A stretch of 64,000 nt of DNA, taken from positions 23,243,817-23,307,816 of the forward strand of contig JASXTE010000011.1 of assembly GCA_030280995.1 (NCBI GenBank). Direction: 5' to 3'. Source of the stretch: Hemileia vastatrix. Its lineage: Eukaryota > Basidiomycota > Pucciniomycetes > Pucciniales > Zaghouaniaceae. The translations under genes were made by a program, and so were the position numbers. Below, one piece after another: positions 1-12,099 of this stretch (position 1 is the first letter of the stretch; each line of letters starts with the position of its first letter). The notes below the pieces were generated by a model. It worked only from the letters and a program-made list of their open reading frames with translations. It did not search any database and was not told the DNA's origin.

Positions 1-183
1 ATCAATTTCAGGATTCCAATGCATTAAAAAGTCATGGCCAAGGATGGTATCGTCCATTCTTGGGGTGCCCAAGACTGATAATTCCCACTCTAAGGGGGGA
101 AAGTTCAGAAAGTTGAAAACCCATAGAACTTTCTTACTGACCCAATATTTGGGTTCCTCTGATTTGACCAAGAAAATTGGAGT

Positions 184-1589
184 TCAATAAATATCTTTAA
201 ATTTCAGTTGTAACTTCTCGGCAAAAGATAAACTGACAAAAGAAATTGAAGCTCCAGAGTCTATAAGACAACTGAAGGGAATATCATCCTTAAAAAGAAT
301 GAATCTCAAGCGGTTTAAGGCAACTCCAGTCCTTAAGACATGGAGGTTCTGTGCACTGGGAGAGATAAGATAGTTTGCTTTGCACACAAGTAAACTATCT
401 ACTAGTTTTTTGACTTTGAACTAGTACCTTATCTTTCCTTCAATTTTACACAATCTTCCAGCTTGTGCTTACCCCCACAATAAGTACATAACCCATTATC
501 TGCTCGCCTCTTCCTCTCAGCTTCTTTAAGATCCCCTTTAGGATCCAGTACTTTACTGATATCGCCTGGGGTCGAGCTTTTTGGTCGAGGTTTGTCCTTT
601 CCCTTATTGGGTTTGGATTGAGTTGAGGAGGATTGAGTTGTCTGTGGGTGTGAAGAAGGTCCCAATTTAAAATTTAGGCCTTGAGATTTGTTGGCGTATC
701 GACAATGTTGAAGTTGTCCTTGGTAAACGCCGTCGAGTTTGAGGGTTTGATCCATTTAATCCCTTAAAGTAGTCATCTTCTGACTGTGAAGATTTAACTG
801 ATACAGAATCCTCAAAGGGAGTCCTTTTTTGAAATGATACTTGAGGGCAGCATCATTCCAACCTATTTGAGTTTGAAGTGCTCTAAAGTTTGAGATATAT
901 TCAGAGGCTTTACCATTGTCACTCATGCAAAGGAAGTCAAGTTCAATTTCTGCGTTGTCAGTTTTGTTAGGGTCACCAAACAACGTGAAGAGTTGGTCTT
1001 TGAACTTTTCCCAGTTATTAATAAGTAAGTGGGTTTCGGTCAAAGAGAGAATGATAAGATAAGGTTTGAACCATCTTGCTGCTTTTCCGACTAGGAATGA
1101 AGAAGCGTAAACAACCTTTGATCAGTTGTTATTGAAGGTTCGAGGGTCATTATGGAACAGGAGCTTGCAGGTTTTCAAGAAGGGCCGCAATATGTCTCTA
1201 TGTTCTCCATCGAATTTATCAGGAGATTTCATAGAAGGAGTTTTTAATTTAGATCCCTCTGAAGACGTTGAATTTGAAAAGGTCTTCATGAAAATTCTCA
1301 TGAAATCTTCCAGAGAGTTAGATGGTCCAGGTTCTGAAGGTTGACCAGAAGGGGGATTACCAGGGGCGGATGGTGCCTTGTGCATTGTATCCTCTCCTTC
1401 TTAATCATCACTAGAGTCATTAAAATCTTGTGGGATGTCTTCTACAGATTGGACTGAATGTTGCTGTTCCATTAGGTTGAGTGGCTCCAAGGAGTGAGTG
1501 CGGGAAACAGGCCTGGTGGCTGTTGGCCTGCCTCTGGCGCAAGCTCTAGTAGTAGTGCCCCTAGGAGGAGTGCATTTAACAGGTGCCAT
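184..1589 (-). pseudogene. Ty3/gypsy gag-protease remnant
   Basis: Reading leftwards from an ATG at 1589, one frame gives a proline/serine-rich N-terminus, a retrotransposon gag domain (about 1340-760) and a CCHC knuckle of form CX2CX3HX4C (about 470-500). In-frame stops at 1401-1403, 1122-1124 and 756-758 break it. After a frameshift near 400, the aspartic protease segment follows with the active-site triplet in a DSGAS context (about 280). The order gag, zinc knuckle, protease is the usual Ty3 order. In an intact element gag forms the particle and the protease matures the polyprotein. The pol half would lie left of base 1, outside the window; bases 1-183 continue the same degraded region. 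With three nonsense codons and a frameshift this copy cannot make the polyprotein. Confidence 0.85.
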
Positions 1590-1824
1590 TTTTAGAGTTT
1601 AGAGAAAAAAAACACCTGAAAAAGGGAAGTAGTAGTGCAAAGAATGATAACTACAGAGAATTAAATAATCTTTCACCTAATGACCTACGCACAAAGGTCA
1701 AGGGTGTTCCTGGAAGTGAGATGGAGGGAGGAGTTTAGAAACTTCTTCAGTGCACAGAGGAAATGTCCGAGGAAGTGATTCAAAGATGACTTGAAGGAAG
1801 AGCTACTGCTTCGAGATATGTTTG

Positions 1825-2480
1825 AGAAGGATTCTAATATAATTTAAAGGTAATATTAAAATTCTTAAAATCTCACAAAGGGTTGGAAACTCAACAATCA
1901 AAGATTTAGGATTTAGAAATGATTATTGAGAAAATAAAGAAAGATACAATAATAATGATTTAACTTAAAGCTTTTACCATTATTAAATATAAATAAGTTT
2001 TATAATTTAATTCTAAAGAGTATCGAACCAAAAAACCAACCCCTTTTATATCCTTTACTCCTCCTTGCATTGACCTCATACCCATCCACTATTCCACACA
2101 TCACAGACCATTAAAATACACCCGTTACACCTGGACTCTTCTTACTAACATCCGTTAACCCCTTAGTCCTCCACTAACCATTCCGTCCATGCTCACTACC
2201 CCTTTTAATAATCCACAGACATTTCATAAACCTTTTAGCCTACTATTACATTGAATATTGCACGGTGCGTCGCTTATTGAGAAAAAGACTAAGACACACT
2301 ATTGAGAGATTGACTAATTCAGATTTAGAGTTTAGACTAGCGTGGTTGAATAGCGAGTACACAAAGGAAAGTCCCAGTTGCTATGGAGAATTGCTTTCTG
2401 CACTTCGAGTATGGATTTAAACCTCTTATTATTGATTTAATGAGATGCTTTTGCCTCGAGTGTCACGTGGCGCGTGACAC
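1825..2480 (-). repeat. probable 5' LTR and leader of the gag remnant
   Basis: No gene is visible between 1590 and 2482. On the minus strand this stretch begins with TGTCACG at 2480, holds a TATA-like ATATAAAAGG near 2041-2052, and ends about 230 bp upstream of the gag ATG at 1589. That is the position expected of the 5' LTR. The inner border near 1825 is a guess, because I cannot find a clear primer-binding site and the partner LTR is outside the window. Confidence 0.35.
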
Positions 2481-2481
2481 T
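2459..2481. repeat. perfect 9-bp inverted repeat at LTR edge
   Basis: AGTGTCACG and CGTGACACT are exact reverse complements separated by TGGCG. The palindrome sits where minus-strand LTR sequence meets the truncated plus-strand pol fragment at 2483, so it probably is the terminal part of the LTR beginning TGTCACG. Confidence 0.6.
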
Positions 2482-2482
2482 A

Positions 2483-4191
2483 GCTGTACAAGAGTACAGA
2501 GGAAGAATGAAAATCACTCATAGAGCAGGAACATTGCATTCTAATGTGAATTCTAATCCAGAAGTCCTTTTCCAAATGATGCTGACAACCCAGCTTATGT
2601 ACATGAAAATGAGTTTATACATATATTTGGGATTTATATAGTGGATTTAGAGGAAGAGTTTATGCAAACTATATTTGAAAATTATTCATCTGATAAATAT
2701 TTGACTAAACTATCTACCATTCTAAATGATCCAACTAATGGCTCCATGAGTGCATTAATTAAAAACTTGCCTCCAAAGTATAGAAATGCATTGGAAAAAG
2801 GTAAACTGTCAATTGAAGATGGATATATATATTACAGGAAAAAGTTAAGTAATGTAATAGTGATACAACCTTCTATGAAAGAGTTAATTTTGAGTACTTG
2901 CCATGATGACATCTTAGCTGGTCATTTTGATTTTAACAAAACATTAACCAGAGTTAAAAATACAGCCTGGTAAATAAACATGAAAGAAGATGTACAAAAA
3001 TACATTGAGACATGTGACTCTTATCAGAAATCTGAAAGATTAACTGGGAAGAGAGCTATGTTTTTGCAAAAAATAGAGCTACCAAAAGCTCCATGGGAAA
3101 TTATAAACATGGATTGTGTAACTGGCTTGCCATTAGCAGGAAAAGAAAGTTTCAATTCTTGCTGGGTAATAGTAGATAGATTAAAAAAAATGTTTAAATT
3201 TATCCCTACCCATAAAGAGGTATCTGCAAAAGACTTGGAATTACTATGGTGGACTCAAATGATGAATACTGCTGGGTTCCTCAAAGCCATAACCTCTGAC
3301 AGAGACCCTGAATTCACTTCAGAGTTTTGGACATCCTTGATGGAAGTATCAGGTTTCCAATTGAAAATTTCTACAGCACACCATCCACAAACTGATGGCC
3401 TGGCTGAAAGAATGATAAAAACTCTAGAAGACCTTATCAGAAGATGTTGTGCCTTTGGATTAGAATACAAAGACAATGAGAAATTCACACATGACTGGGT
3501 AGCATTAATTCCTTGCCTTGAATTTGCTTATAACAGCACAACTCATTCTTAAACAGAGAAGAAACCATTTGAACTCTGGCTGGGATACATACCAAATACC
3601 CCAGTAAATCATTTAAATAATTTACCAAGGTTAGATATACAACCTTGTACTAAATCCCTTATTCATATGCAACAAATGTGTAGAAAGCATGCAGAAGAAT
3701 GCATCCAAAAAGCATTTGAATATGAAAAGAAAAGGTGGGATAAATCTCATAAAGAATTTGAATTCAAAAAGGGAGATGAAGTCCTAATATCAACACTACA
3801 TTTTAAATTACAAGGTAATCTTAAATTAAAGGATCCCTTTGTAGGACCTTTTGTAGTAAGAAAAATGGTTGGTAATAATGCAGTGGAAGTAAGATTATAT
3901 GCTCCATATGATAGGAAACATCCAGTTTTCACTATCTCATTATTTAAACCTTACCATGCAAATGATCCTGACTTATTTTCAAAAAGAAGGGTGAGGCCTA
4001 AAAAGCAACCTGAAGAAATTGTGGAAAAAGAAGAGATTGAAAAAATACTCAAGAAAAGAATCCTTACTAAAGAAAAAGGAACTGAGTATTTATTAAGATT
4101 TAAAGTGAAATCAAATGAATTTGATAAATGGATGACTGAAAAAGAAATATCTAATTTATCCAACCTTCTTAAAAAATTTAAACAGAAATAA
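2483..4191 (+). pseudogene. 5'-truncated Ty3 pol: RNase H tail, integrase, chromodomain
   Basis: The fragment starts abruptly in the RNase H C-terminus, matching E1 from 37811. It continues through the linker (2641-2970), the integrase zinc-binding HHCC region (about 2900-3020), the integrase core with D, D and E in MDCV, SDRD and GLAERM contexts (3112-3420), and the C-terminal GPF-type region plus chromodomain-like tail (3667-4191). Relative to E1 it has a TAA in place of a tryptophan codon at 2971-2973 and another TAA at 3550-3552. It belongs to the E1/E2/Y superfamily but is clearly diverged from all three. Everything upstream of RNase H is missing, so it is dead. Confidence 0.9.
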
Positions 4192-4372
4192 TTTTCTGTT
4201 CCACCAACTGAGGGGTAAAAACCAGTACTCATAATATTTTATTATGTATTATTTCTTTAAAGAATAATCTTTAATGCTACAGAATTAATCTGAATACCTG
4301 AAAATTAACAAATAAATAAATAAAATAAATAACTTATCATTTTTTATTATTGTTTTTTTTTGGGTGGGCCAG

Positions 4373-5875
4373 TTTCAGCCTGTATATTCCCAGGACTGAG
4401 TAAAAGGTACTTATAAGTTATGTTAAACACATGAACTATACATGAGAACAATAAATGAGAGTACACAAACAGTATACATAAGTAAAATTATGATAATAAA
4501 CAAAAAATGCCATTAAAACACCTTATATACACGCATATATCCTCCTTTTATAAGTCTTATGAACTTAATATTAGGTTGGAATATGTTAGGGTAACCTTAA
4601 GAACCTTAATTATAATGCTACATAATTTTTAAGTATACTTAAAGCTGTTATTTTCATTGTTTTATGCAAAAAACAAGAAATGCGCTTTATTTCACTTAAA
4701 AGTTGATTATATGCGCTATAAGTTTAAGAATATTAAAAATGTTCTTTTAAAGTTAAATTTGTCTCATTTAGGACTATTGATTTGGCTACTTAAATTCTTA
4801 AAAATAATACTTTTCAAATTTGGTGTTTTTTTATGCTAGAAATGGCTTCTGTGTACTGGCCACATACTGCCTGCATTTTTCCCATGTGAATAGCTTCATT
4901 TTTAGCAAAGTTAGCTTTTTCACACTATAATTACCCCACATTCTACGCCCACTGTGGGGAAAAAGGCTAAAATAGGCGAGAGGCGCTTATTTAGTGTCCT
5001 AGCTTAATTAATAATGCATTGATCCTGTTTATATGCACTAATTTCATTAATAACCTCACTCTTGGTGTCTTATTTCATCACCACACTTTAATTCGTCTAA
5101 ATTTAGTCAAGGATTTACCCCTGAAAGCGCCTGCCAAGGACTGCATGTAGTTACCCTACATCTCACGCTCTTTTTTGAGTTTTTGGGTGGTTTCTCAGTC
5201 AATATTGGTCATTTTCGAATGGTAATTTCACGTAGTATAATGTCAGGATTAGCCCCATCATTTCTACAGTGAATACCCCTTATTATTAAGCTATTATTAA
5301 CCTTAAAAATTACCTCTTTAGTCTTTTATATTATTGTTTAATATGCATATACTCTATTTTTATCTTATTCTTTAATTTTGATGGATTTTCATTATTATTA
5401 CAGGATTTTGATGGTTTTTACTCTTCTAATTATGTCATGGGTTACTAAGGATGTTGATGGGCATTTCTATTAGTTGGTTTGAGGCATCATTAGCTTTGTA
5501 TTGGATTGGTACATCAAGGGATTCATTAGGGAACTCAGTGTGAATAAAAGGAGAAGGTTTTTGGGACCTGTTTCTACATTCTTTATCATTACACTTTACA
5601 CCATATAACCAAATAAATTACAATACACATAAATTAGTACTTTTATAAGTCTTTTGAGTAGTATCTGAATTATTAAACTCTATTTTTCTACCAACTAAAA
5701 AGATTGTAAGCCATATAAAAAATAGTGAGAATTATATTACTGAGACCAATATTTTGAATTATATTTTACTATTTGTTGGATTTCTACTACAGTATTCATA
5801 TAGGACCATTAAAATCTTCTAGACAACTGATCATTCAAGCTAGTTCACATCTTTTTACTTGACCGCAGCCTGACA
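4373..5875 (+). repeat. diverged LTR of the Y / 2.5-kb pol family
   Basis: The segment begins TTTCAGCC, against TGTCAGCC in E1, just after a T-run and G-rich tract like E1's polypurine tract. It ends CTGACA followed by sequence resembling the E1 leader (GTTTCTTCC against GGTCTTTCC). It lies between the pol fragment ending at 4191 and the gag remains starting near 5890, so it could be the 3' LTR of one, the 5' LTR of the other, or both. At about 1.5 kb it is longer than the 1.18-kb LTRs of E1 and E2. A 7-bp hairpin CCCCACA/TGTGGGG sits at 4934-4959. No gene is visible inside. Confidence 0.5.
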
Positions 5876-5889
5876 GGTAGTTTCTTCCT

Positions 5890-7085
5890 TTACCATGATG
5901 AGTAACCTTTTGATAAGCATGTTGGTATGTATAATACTAAATCTTCTTTTTCAAGTAATATTGTTGGAAGTAGTGACAGAAATGTTAAACCTATCAAAAA
6001 AACAATTCCTTTTATGAGTAGCCCTAATGATGTAATTAGACAAATTTCATTTGATGAGCATTTATATTTAACTTAAAGATCTTTAGTTAACACTTCTCTT
6101 GCATTAAAAAAAATTTTTTCCCCCCTGAAATTTATGTCTTGCTTGAGCGAAATTCTGAAGAGAATTGTGAAGATTCTCCTGATTTTAGTGTTATAAAAGA
6201 CAAAGTATTGAGATATTTATTGAAGCATCAAAATGAAAGATTAAATAATTTGCATTAAAATTGTAAATTAAGTTCTTCTGTAGAAGATACAGCTTATTTC
6301 AAATTTAAGTACACCTTTAATCATGTATTTTATCAACAGAAAGCTATAAAAATGATCACAGAGAATTTTCAGATACAAATCAATTTCTGCACAAAGTAAT
6401 TAGTGAATCTAAACCCCTTATAGATGAAAAAACTTCATTAAAAATGATAATAAGACCTTACACATTGAATGGAAAAAAATGAAAATTGATTTCCAAGCTT
6501 TTAGTAATAAATGCTCATTAGAAGAAGACAAAAATATTCTATTTCTTGAAAAAATTAATGATCAAATTTCTTATATTCCTAAGTTAAGAAGAAAATTGTC
6601 TATTCTTGAGGGAAGACTCTCTACATTACCAGTTATTCCTGATGAAAAGTATGATGGTGTGAGAAATGCTGCTCAAACTTCTAATAGAAATAAAGGTAAA
6701 CAGACTGAACATTGAAGCCCTTCTCTTCCTTGTAATGGGGCCATTAAGAAATCTGAAAATGAGTCTATGTAATCTTTTCTGACCAAAAAAATATTTTAAA
6801 ACTCACAATGAACAAGCTGCTTCTGTGAATAAATGAAAATTATGAACACCCACTCAGGCTCCAGGAATATATTACAATGACTAATTCCAACCTTAAAGTT
6901 GACAAGCCTAGTAGCAATACAAATTGTCCTAAACTAAATCAATATCCTCTCTTTGAAGGTGAATCTTTATCTGATTGGCATAATTTTATTCAAAGAATTG
7001 ATAATTTAAAGATTTCTCATAAATTTCCAGATAAAGAAAGTGTTTCTAAGTTAATTTCTCTATTAAATTTCTCTATTTAACCAAT
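5890..7085 (+). pseudogene. gag remnant of Ty3 element Y
   Basis: Short broken stretches match E1 gag in order. A lysine/glutamate-rich helical part is open at 6479-6715. The best-preserved gag piece is at 6877-7080, equivalent to E1 at about 35040-35195, with the conserved sequence SDWHNFIQRIDNLK. The remainder is riddled with stops. The block ends where the LTR of E2 begins at 7086, and about 400 bp of gag expected to follow is not found on the far side of E2. Confidence 0.75.
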
Positions 7086-8264
7086 TTTCAGTGTATCTAG
7101 TATATAAGTATGATTTAATAGTATTTATTAATGGTCCTACTACTTATTAATAAATGATTTAGTGATTAAACCTCAGGGGAAGACTAATAAAATAGTTATT
7201 CTCAAATAAAACTCACAATACTTGGATTTAAGTGCATGCTAGTGGTGGAAAATAGATAAATATAATATAGTTATACCTTATATAAAGATAATATCAATTT
7301 ATAAAGGCTTTATAATATATTTCTAAATGATAATAATTGTGTTATAATGTTTATTTGAATTGGAGTAAGTAAGTGATGTCCAATAACCGTCAAAATCCTC
7401 CCTTACTTATACCAAAATCCACTGGAGTGCACAGACCTTCAATCCAGATGATGTCACTACTATCCCCTGAAATTACAGCGCTGTGAGGGCCTATCACCAC
7501 CCCATGGCGTCCACTTCAAGCAGATTCAACACCCAGACCTCCAGTAAGGACCCTCCATCACAATTAATGATAACACAGACCCCTACCATAAATAGAAAAT
7601 CCAGATAAAAGCGGATACCATAAAGAAACAGGTAAAATAACTCATCCAAAGAGAATATAATGAAACCCAAAGCATATAAAGGAAAAAAATGAAATAAAAA
7701 AGCCCCCAATAGCATCCCCAAGCATCCATATTAACCCAGCAATGACCTCCCAACCCATCAATCTGTGAATATCTATCCAAGGAAGCATATTAAGTTGTCC
7801 AAACTGAGTGTATGCACCTGAAATAGATGTATATGCTTCTTTAGGGGTTGTGAGTCCACAGGATACGTCCATATGACCTAAAATAAGAATTAAAAAAACA
7901 AAGTTTTTAGGCTATTAAGAGGCTAAAACCCACTTATAGACCTAAACATACATAATATACTACATATTTCACTGAATATGAGATTTATGTATACATATAA
8001 GCTTATGTATGTCAATAATAACTTAATATCACTTAAGATAAATATATTATGACTCCATTAACACCTTAATAAGTATTATTAGGCTATGGAGAAGCTATTT
8101 AAACTACTATAATTTATATAATGGTGTAATAATTATATAGATATGTAATATTATCATACATATTATTGTTTTAACCTTATTTTTAAGTTATAATCTTAAT
8201 GTACTTAACTTTATCTTATTTTAAGTATGAGAAATACTCAGTCCTAGGGATATCTAGGCTGACA
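7086..8264 (-). repeat. 3' LTR of E2
   Basis: Read on minus, it starts TGTCAGCC at 8264, immediately after the purine tract GGTGAGGGAG, and ends at 7086 with CTGAAA where CTGACA is expected. It is homologous along its whole length to 14722-15900 and, more distantly, to both E1 LTRs and the solo LTR at 16993. Confidence 0.9.
7642..7872 (-). CDS. hypothetical hydrophobic ORF inside E2 3' LTR
   Basis: An open frame of 76 codons begins at an ATG directly after an intron-acceptor-like TTCTTATTTTAG. It encodes a polar start with SGAYTQFGQL, then two hydrophobic stretches that could span a membrane. The same frame is open in the E2 5' LTR (15278-15526), and readable with stops in the solo LTR and both E1 LTRs. 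I do not recognise the product. The region is T-rich and a second frame (7583-7780) is also open, so coding status is uncertain. Confidence 0.35.
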   Translation of the reverse strand: MDVSCGLTTPKEAYTSISGAYTQFGQLNMLPWIDIHRLMGWEVIAGLIWMLGDAIGGFFISFFSFICFGFHYILFG

Positions 8265-8378
8265 CTCCCTCACCTAAAAAAAATAAAAAAATAAATATTA
8301 AGACATTTTAATTAAAAGTAAGGAGTGAATAGAAAAATTTATTAAATTTTCAATAATACATATACTGAATAAACAGTA

Positions 8379-11300
8379 TTATTTTGATTTAAATTTTTTC
8401 AAGAGATTATTAAGATCAGAGATTTCATTTTCTGGAATCCACTGGTCATATTCACTTGATTTACTTTTAAATCTTAATAGATACTCAACTCCCTTTTCTT
8501 TAGTAAGGTGTCTCTTTTTAAGTATCTTTTTAATTTCTGCCTTTTCAACTATCTCTTCAGGTTGTTGTTTATGCCTTCCTGATCTTCTTGGAAGTAGAGC
8601 AGTATCATTAGAATGGTATGGTTTTATAAGAGAATTAGGAAATACTGTATGTTTTCTATCATATGGTGCATATAGAATAACTTCAACAGCATTATTACCA
8701 ACCATCTTTTTAACTACAAATAGTCCAATGAATGGATCCTTCAATTTAACATTACCATTTAAATTGAAATGTAGTGTAGAAATAAGGACTTCATCACCCT
8801 CTTTGAACATTTCTTCCTTATGTGATTTATTCCATCTTCTCTTCTCATACTCAAACACCTTATTTATACATTCTTGAGCATGTTTTCTGCATAATTCTTG
8901 CATCTGAAAAAAAGATTTAGTACCTGGATGGATATCCAATCTAGGTAGTTTATTAAGAGTTTTAGCAGGGGTATTAGGTAAATAACCCAACCATAACTCA
9001 AATGGCTTTTTGCCAGTGACAGAATGTACTGTACTATTGTATGAAAATTCTAAACCTGGGATAAGGTTTACCCAATCATGCGTGAATTTTTCATTGTCTT
9101 AAAAATCAAGACCAAAAGCACAATATCCTCTTATCATATCTTCTAAAAGTTGTATCATTCTTTCTGCTAGCCCATCTGTTTGTGGATGGTGTGCTGTAGA
9201 AAGTTTTAATTGACACCCTGAAACATCCATAAGTGATGTCCAGAACTCAGAAGTAAATTTAGGATCTCTGTCTGAGACTATTGCTTTGGGGAAACCAGCT
9301 AAATTTAACATTTGTGTCCACCATAAAAAAGCTAAGTCCTTTGCAGAAACCTCTTTGTGGGTAGGAATAAATTTACACATCTTTGTAAATCTATCTACAA
9401 TTACCCAGCAGGAGTTATAACTCTAATGCACTGCTATTGGCAAACATTTTACAAAGTCCATGTTAATTATTTCCCATGGAGCTTTTGGTTGCTCAATTCT
9501 TTGTAATAACCCAGCTCTTTTTCCTGTTAATCTTTTAGATTTTTGACAAGAATCCCATGTCTCAACATATTTTTGAAAATCCTCAGACATGTTAATCCAC
9601 CAAGCTATGTTTTCTACTCTGGTTAATGTTTTATGGTAGTAAAAATGACCTGCTAATATATCATCATGACATATACTTAACATTAACTACTTCATTGAAG
9701 GGGAAATTAAAATTACATTACTTAATTTTTTCCTGTAATATAAAAAACCATCCTCAATGGAGAGTTTTCCTTTCTCTAATGCCTCTTTATACTTATTTGG
9801 TAATGTTTTTATTAAACCATTCATTGAAGCATTAGATAAATCATTAAATATTGTAGTGAGTTTACTCAAGTCAGGATCTGAAGCATACATTTCAAGAATT
9901 GATTGAGAAAATTCATCCTCAAGATCTACAATATAAATGCCATAAATGTTAATAATCTCTGATTCAGGAACATAAGCAGGATTATCATCATCATTAGGCA
10001 GAGGTACTCTAGATAACAAATCTACATTATAGTGTAAGCTTCCTGCTCTATGTGATATAGTCATCCGTCCTCTGTATTCTTGTACAGCTAATTTTTATCT
10101 AAACATGTGTCTATTAGGAGTTTTCATCTTTAATAGTGACTTAACTGCACTGCAATCAGTTATTAACTCAAATTTTTGGTCTTCAAGGTAATAATGTAGC
10201 TTCTCAAGAGTCCATACTACTGCCAAACATTCAAGTTGAGAAGCACCATATTTCAATTCACCACTTCTCAGAGTACGTGAAATATAGCAGATTACTACTT
10301 CTGACATTTTCCCTTCAATAAGTTTTTTTTGATGCAAAGCAGCAGCCAGACCAAAAAAACTTGCATCTGTATATAATACAAAAGGCAATTGGAAATCTGG
10401 CAATCCCAAGATAGGAACTGTCATCAAACTTTCTTTCAACTTATCAAAGTCTTTCATTATTCCAAATGAAAGCTTCTGATTTCTTTATCAGTGTGGTCAA
10501 TGGTGCAGCAATTAACTGGTAGTTTATATATATTGTCTATAATAACCACACATACCAAGAAAAGATTGTACATCCTTTAAATTTTGAGGAATGCCAATAT
10601 TCTTTATTGTAGCCACCTTATTTTGGTCTACACATATCTGTAATCCAGATACAATATGACCAAGCACTTTTAAAGACTCAAACCCAAATTTACATTTTTT
10701 CAATGCAAGGGTCATTTTTACTTCATCCATTTTCTGAAATACCTTCTTTAAATGGATTAAGTGTTCATCATATGTCTTAGAGAACAATATGATGTCATCA
10801 ATGTATACCATTAGCCATCCCTCAATCATTTCATTATGGAATGTTATATCCATTAGCTTCTGAAATACTGATGGAGTATTTTTTGGTCCAAATAACATCT
10901 GGACATATTTATAGATTCTCATTTGTGTTGTTATCAACAAAAAGTTCTGTGAATTCTTTTCAACATGAATTTGATGGTACCCTTTATTTCCATATAAGAA
11001 ACTTATATACTTAGCACCTTTAAGGGTAGCATGTATAGAGGCGATCCTTGAAAAGGGATAAATATCATCTACTGTAAATGTATTTAATGCTCTATAATCA
11101 CCGCACAGTCTTGCTTTATCTTGTTCATAAGAAATTAGCACTGGTGATCTTACACCATATTTTGGATAAGTTTCAACTTTTTCAATAATTTTCATTTTTA
11201 ATAACATCTTAATATTATCCTCTATCTCTTTCCTCTTCATTGGTAAAGCATGGTATGGTTTCTTTTTAAGACTATCAGGTTTATTATCCATATCACAGGC

Positions 11301-12044
11301 TAAACTAATCTTCATTTCATGATCTTTTACGAGGCCAAGTTCATTTTTACCATGTGCAAAAGCCATTGGAAATGCTTTAATTAAGTCCAAAATATTTATT
11401 TTCTCAGCTTCACTTATCTGAGTGCCAAATGATGCTTTTGAACTTTCTGTTTTCAGAAGTTCCATCTCATTGGATTCTCTTCCTTTTCATAGAATATTTT
11501 TTACTGACTCAATGTGTAAGACTGTATTAAAAGAATTTATTTTGAATTTCCTTTTACCACTCATTCCAATTGTAAAATTATTATCAGTAGGATCTAATTT
11601 TACACCAAACTTAGTCAGAATATCATTTCCAATGATAAAACAGTTACTAAAGTTAGTATTATCCATGACTACAAAGTTACAAGTTACTCTTACATAACCA
11701 TGCTGATGTTTAAAGAAAACAGAAGCTTTGTATCTACCAATGGGGTGTAGTACTGATCCAAAAACTCTCAAATTTTTACTTTGAAGGGGTTTAAGCTTAG
11801 ACTTATATTCACTATCATTTTTCTGTAATGTATTAGTAGAAGCAACAGAACCAGAAGCTCCTGGGTCCAATACTATATTAACATTTTCACCAGAAATGAT
11901 AGCTGGAACCTTGATAGGTGTCATTATAAAGTTATCAGCTTGTATATCTTTAATGATTTCAGCATCCTCAAAATTCATTAAAGATTCAGTTGAGTCCATA
12001 TTCAATATTGGATTGTCAAAGATGGACAAATCATCTTCCAACAT
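8379..12044 (-). pseudogene. protease-RT-RNase H-integrase polyprotein of E2
   Basis: One minus frame runs from 12044 to 8379: aspartic protease (active site DPGA in place of DTGA, near 11870), RT with an intact YIDDII catalytic motif (about 10785-10810), RNase H with a YTDAS motif (10095-10457), integrase HHCC region, DDE core with SDRDPKF and GLAERM motifs (9099-9380), and a chromodomain-like tail (8379-8600). In-frame stops ending the open pieces at 11487, 10524, 10095, 9687, 9423 and 9099 show it is dead. By comparison with E1, the stop at 10095 replaces a tryptophan codon and those at 9687 and 9423 replace GAG and AAG. The changed residue in the protease triad would inactivate it by itself. 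Confidence 0.9.
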
Positions 12045-12099
12045 ACAGACTTCATGTTCATCAATATATGAGATATTACTGTCATAATTACTTGAATAT

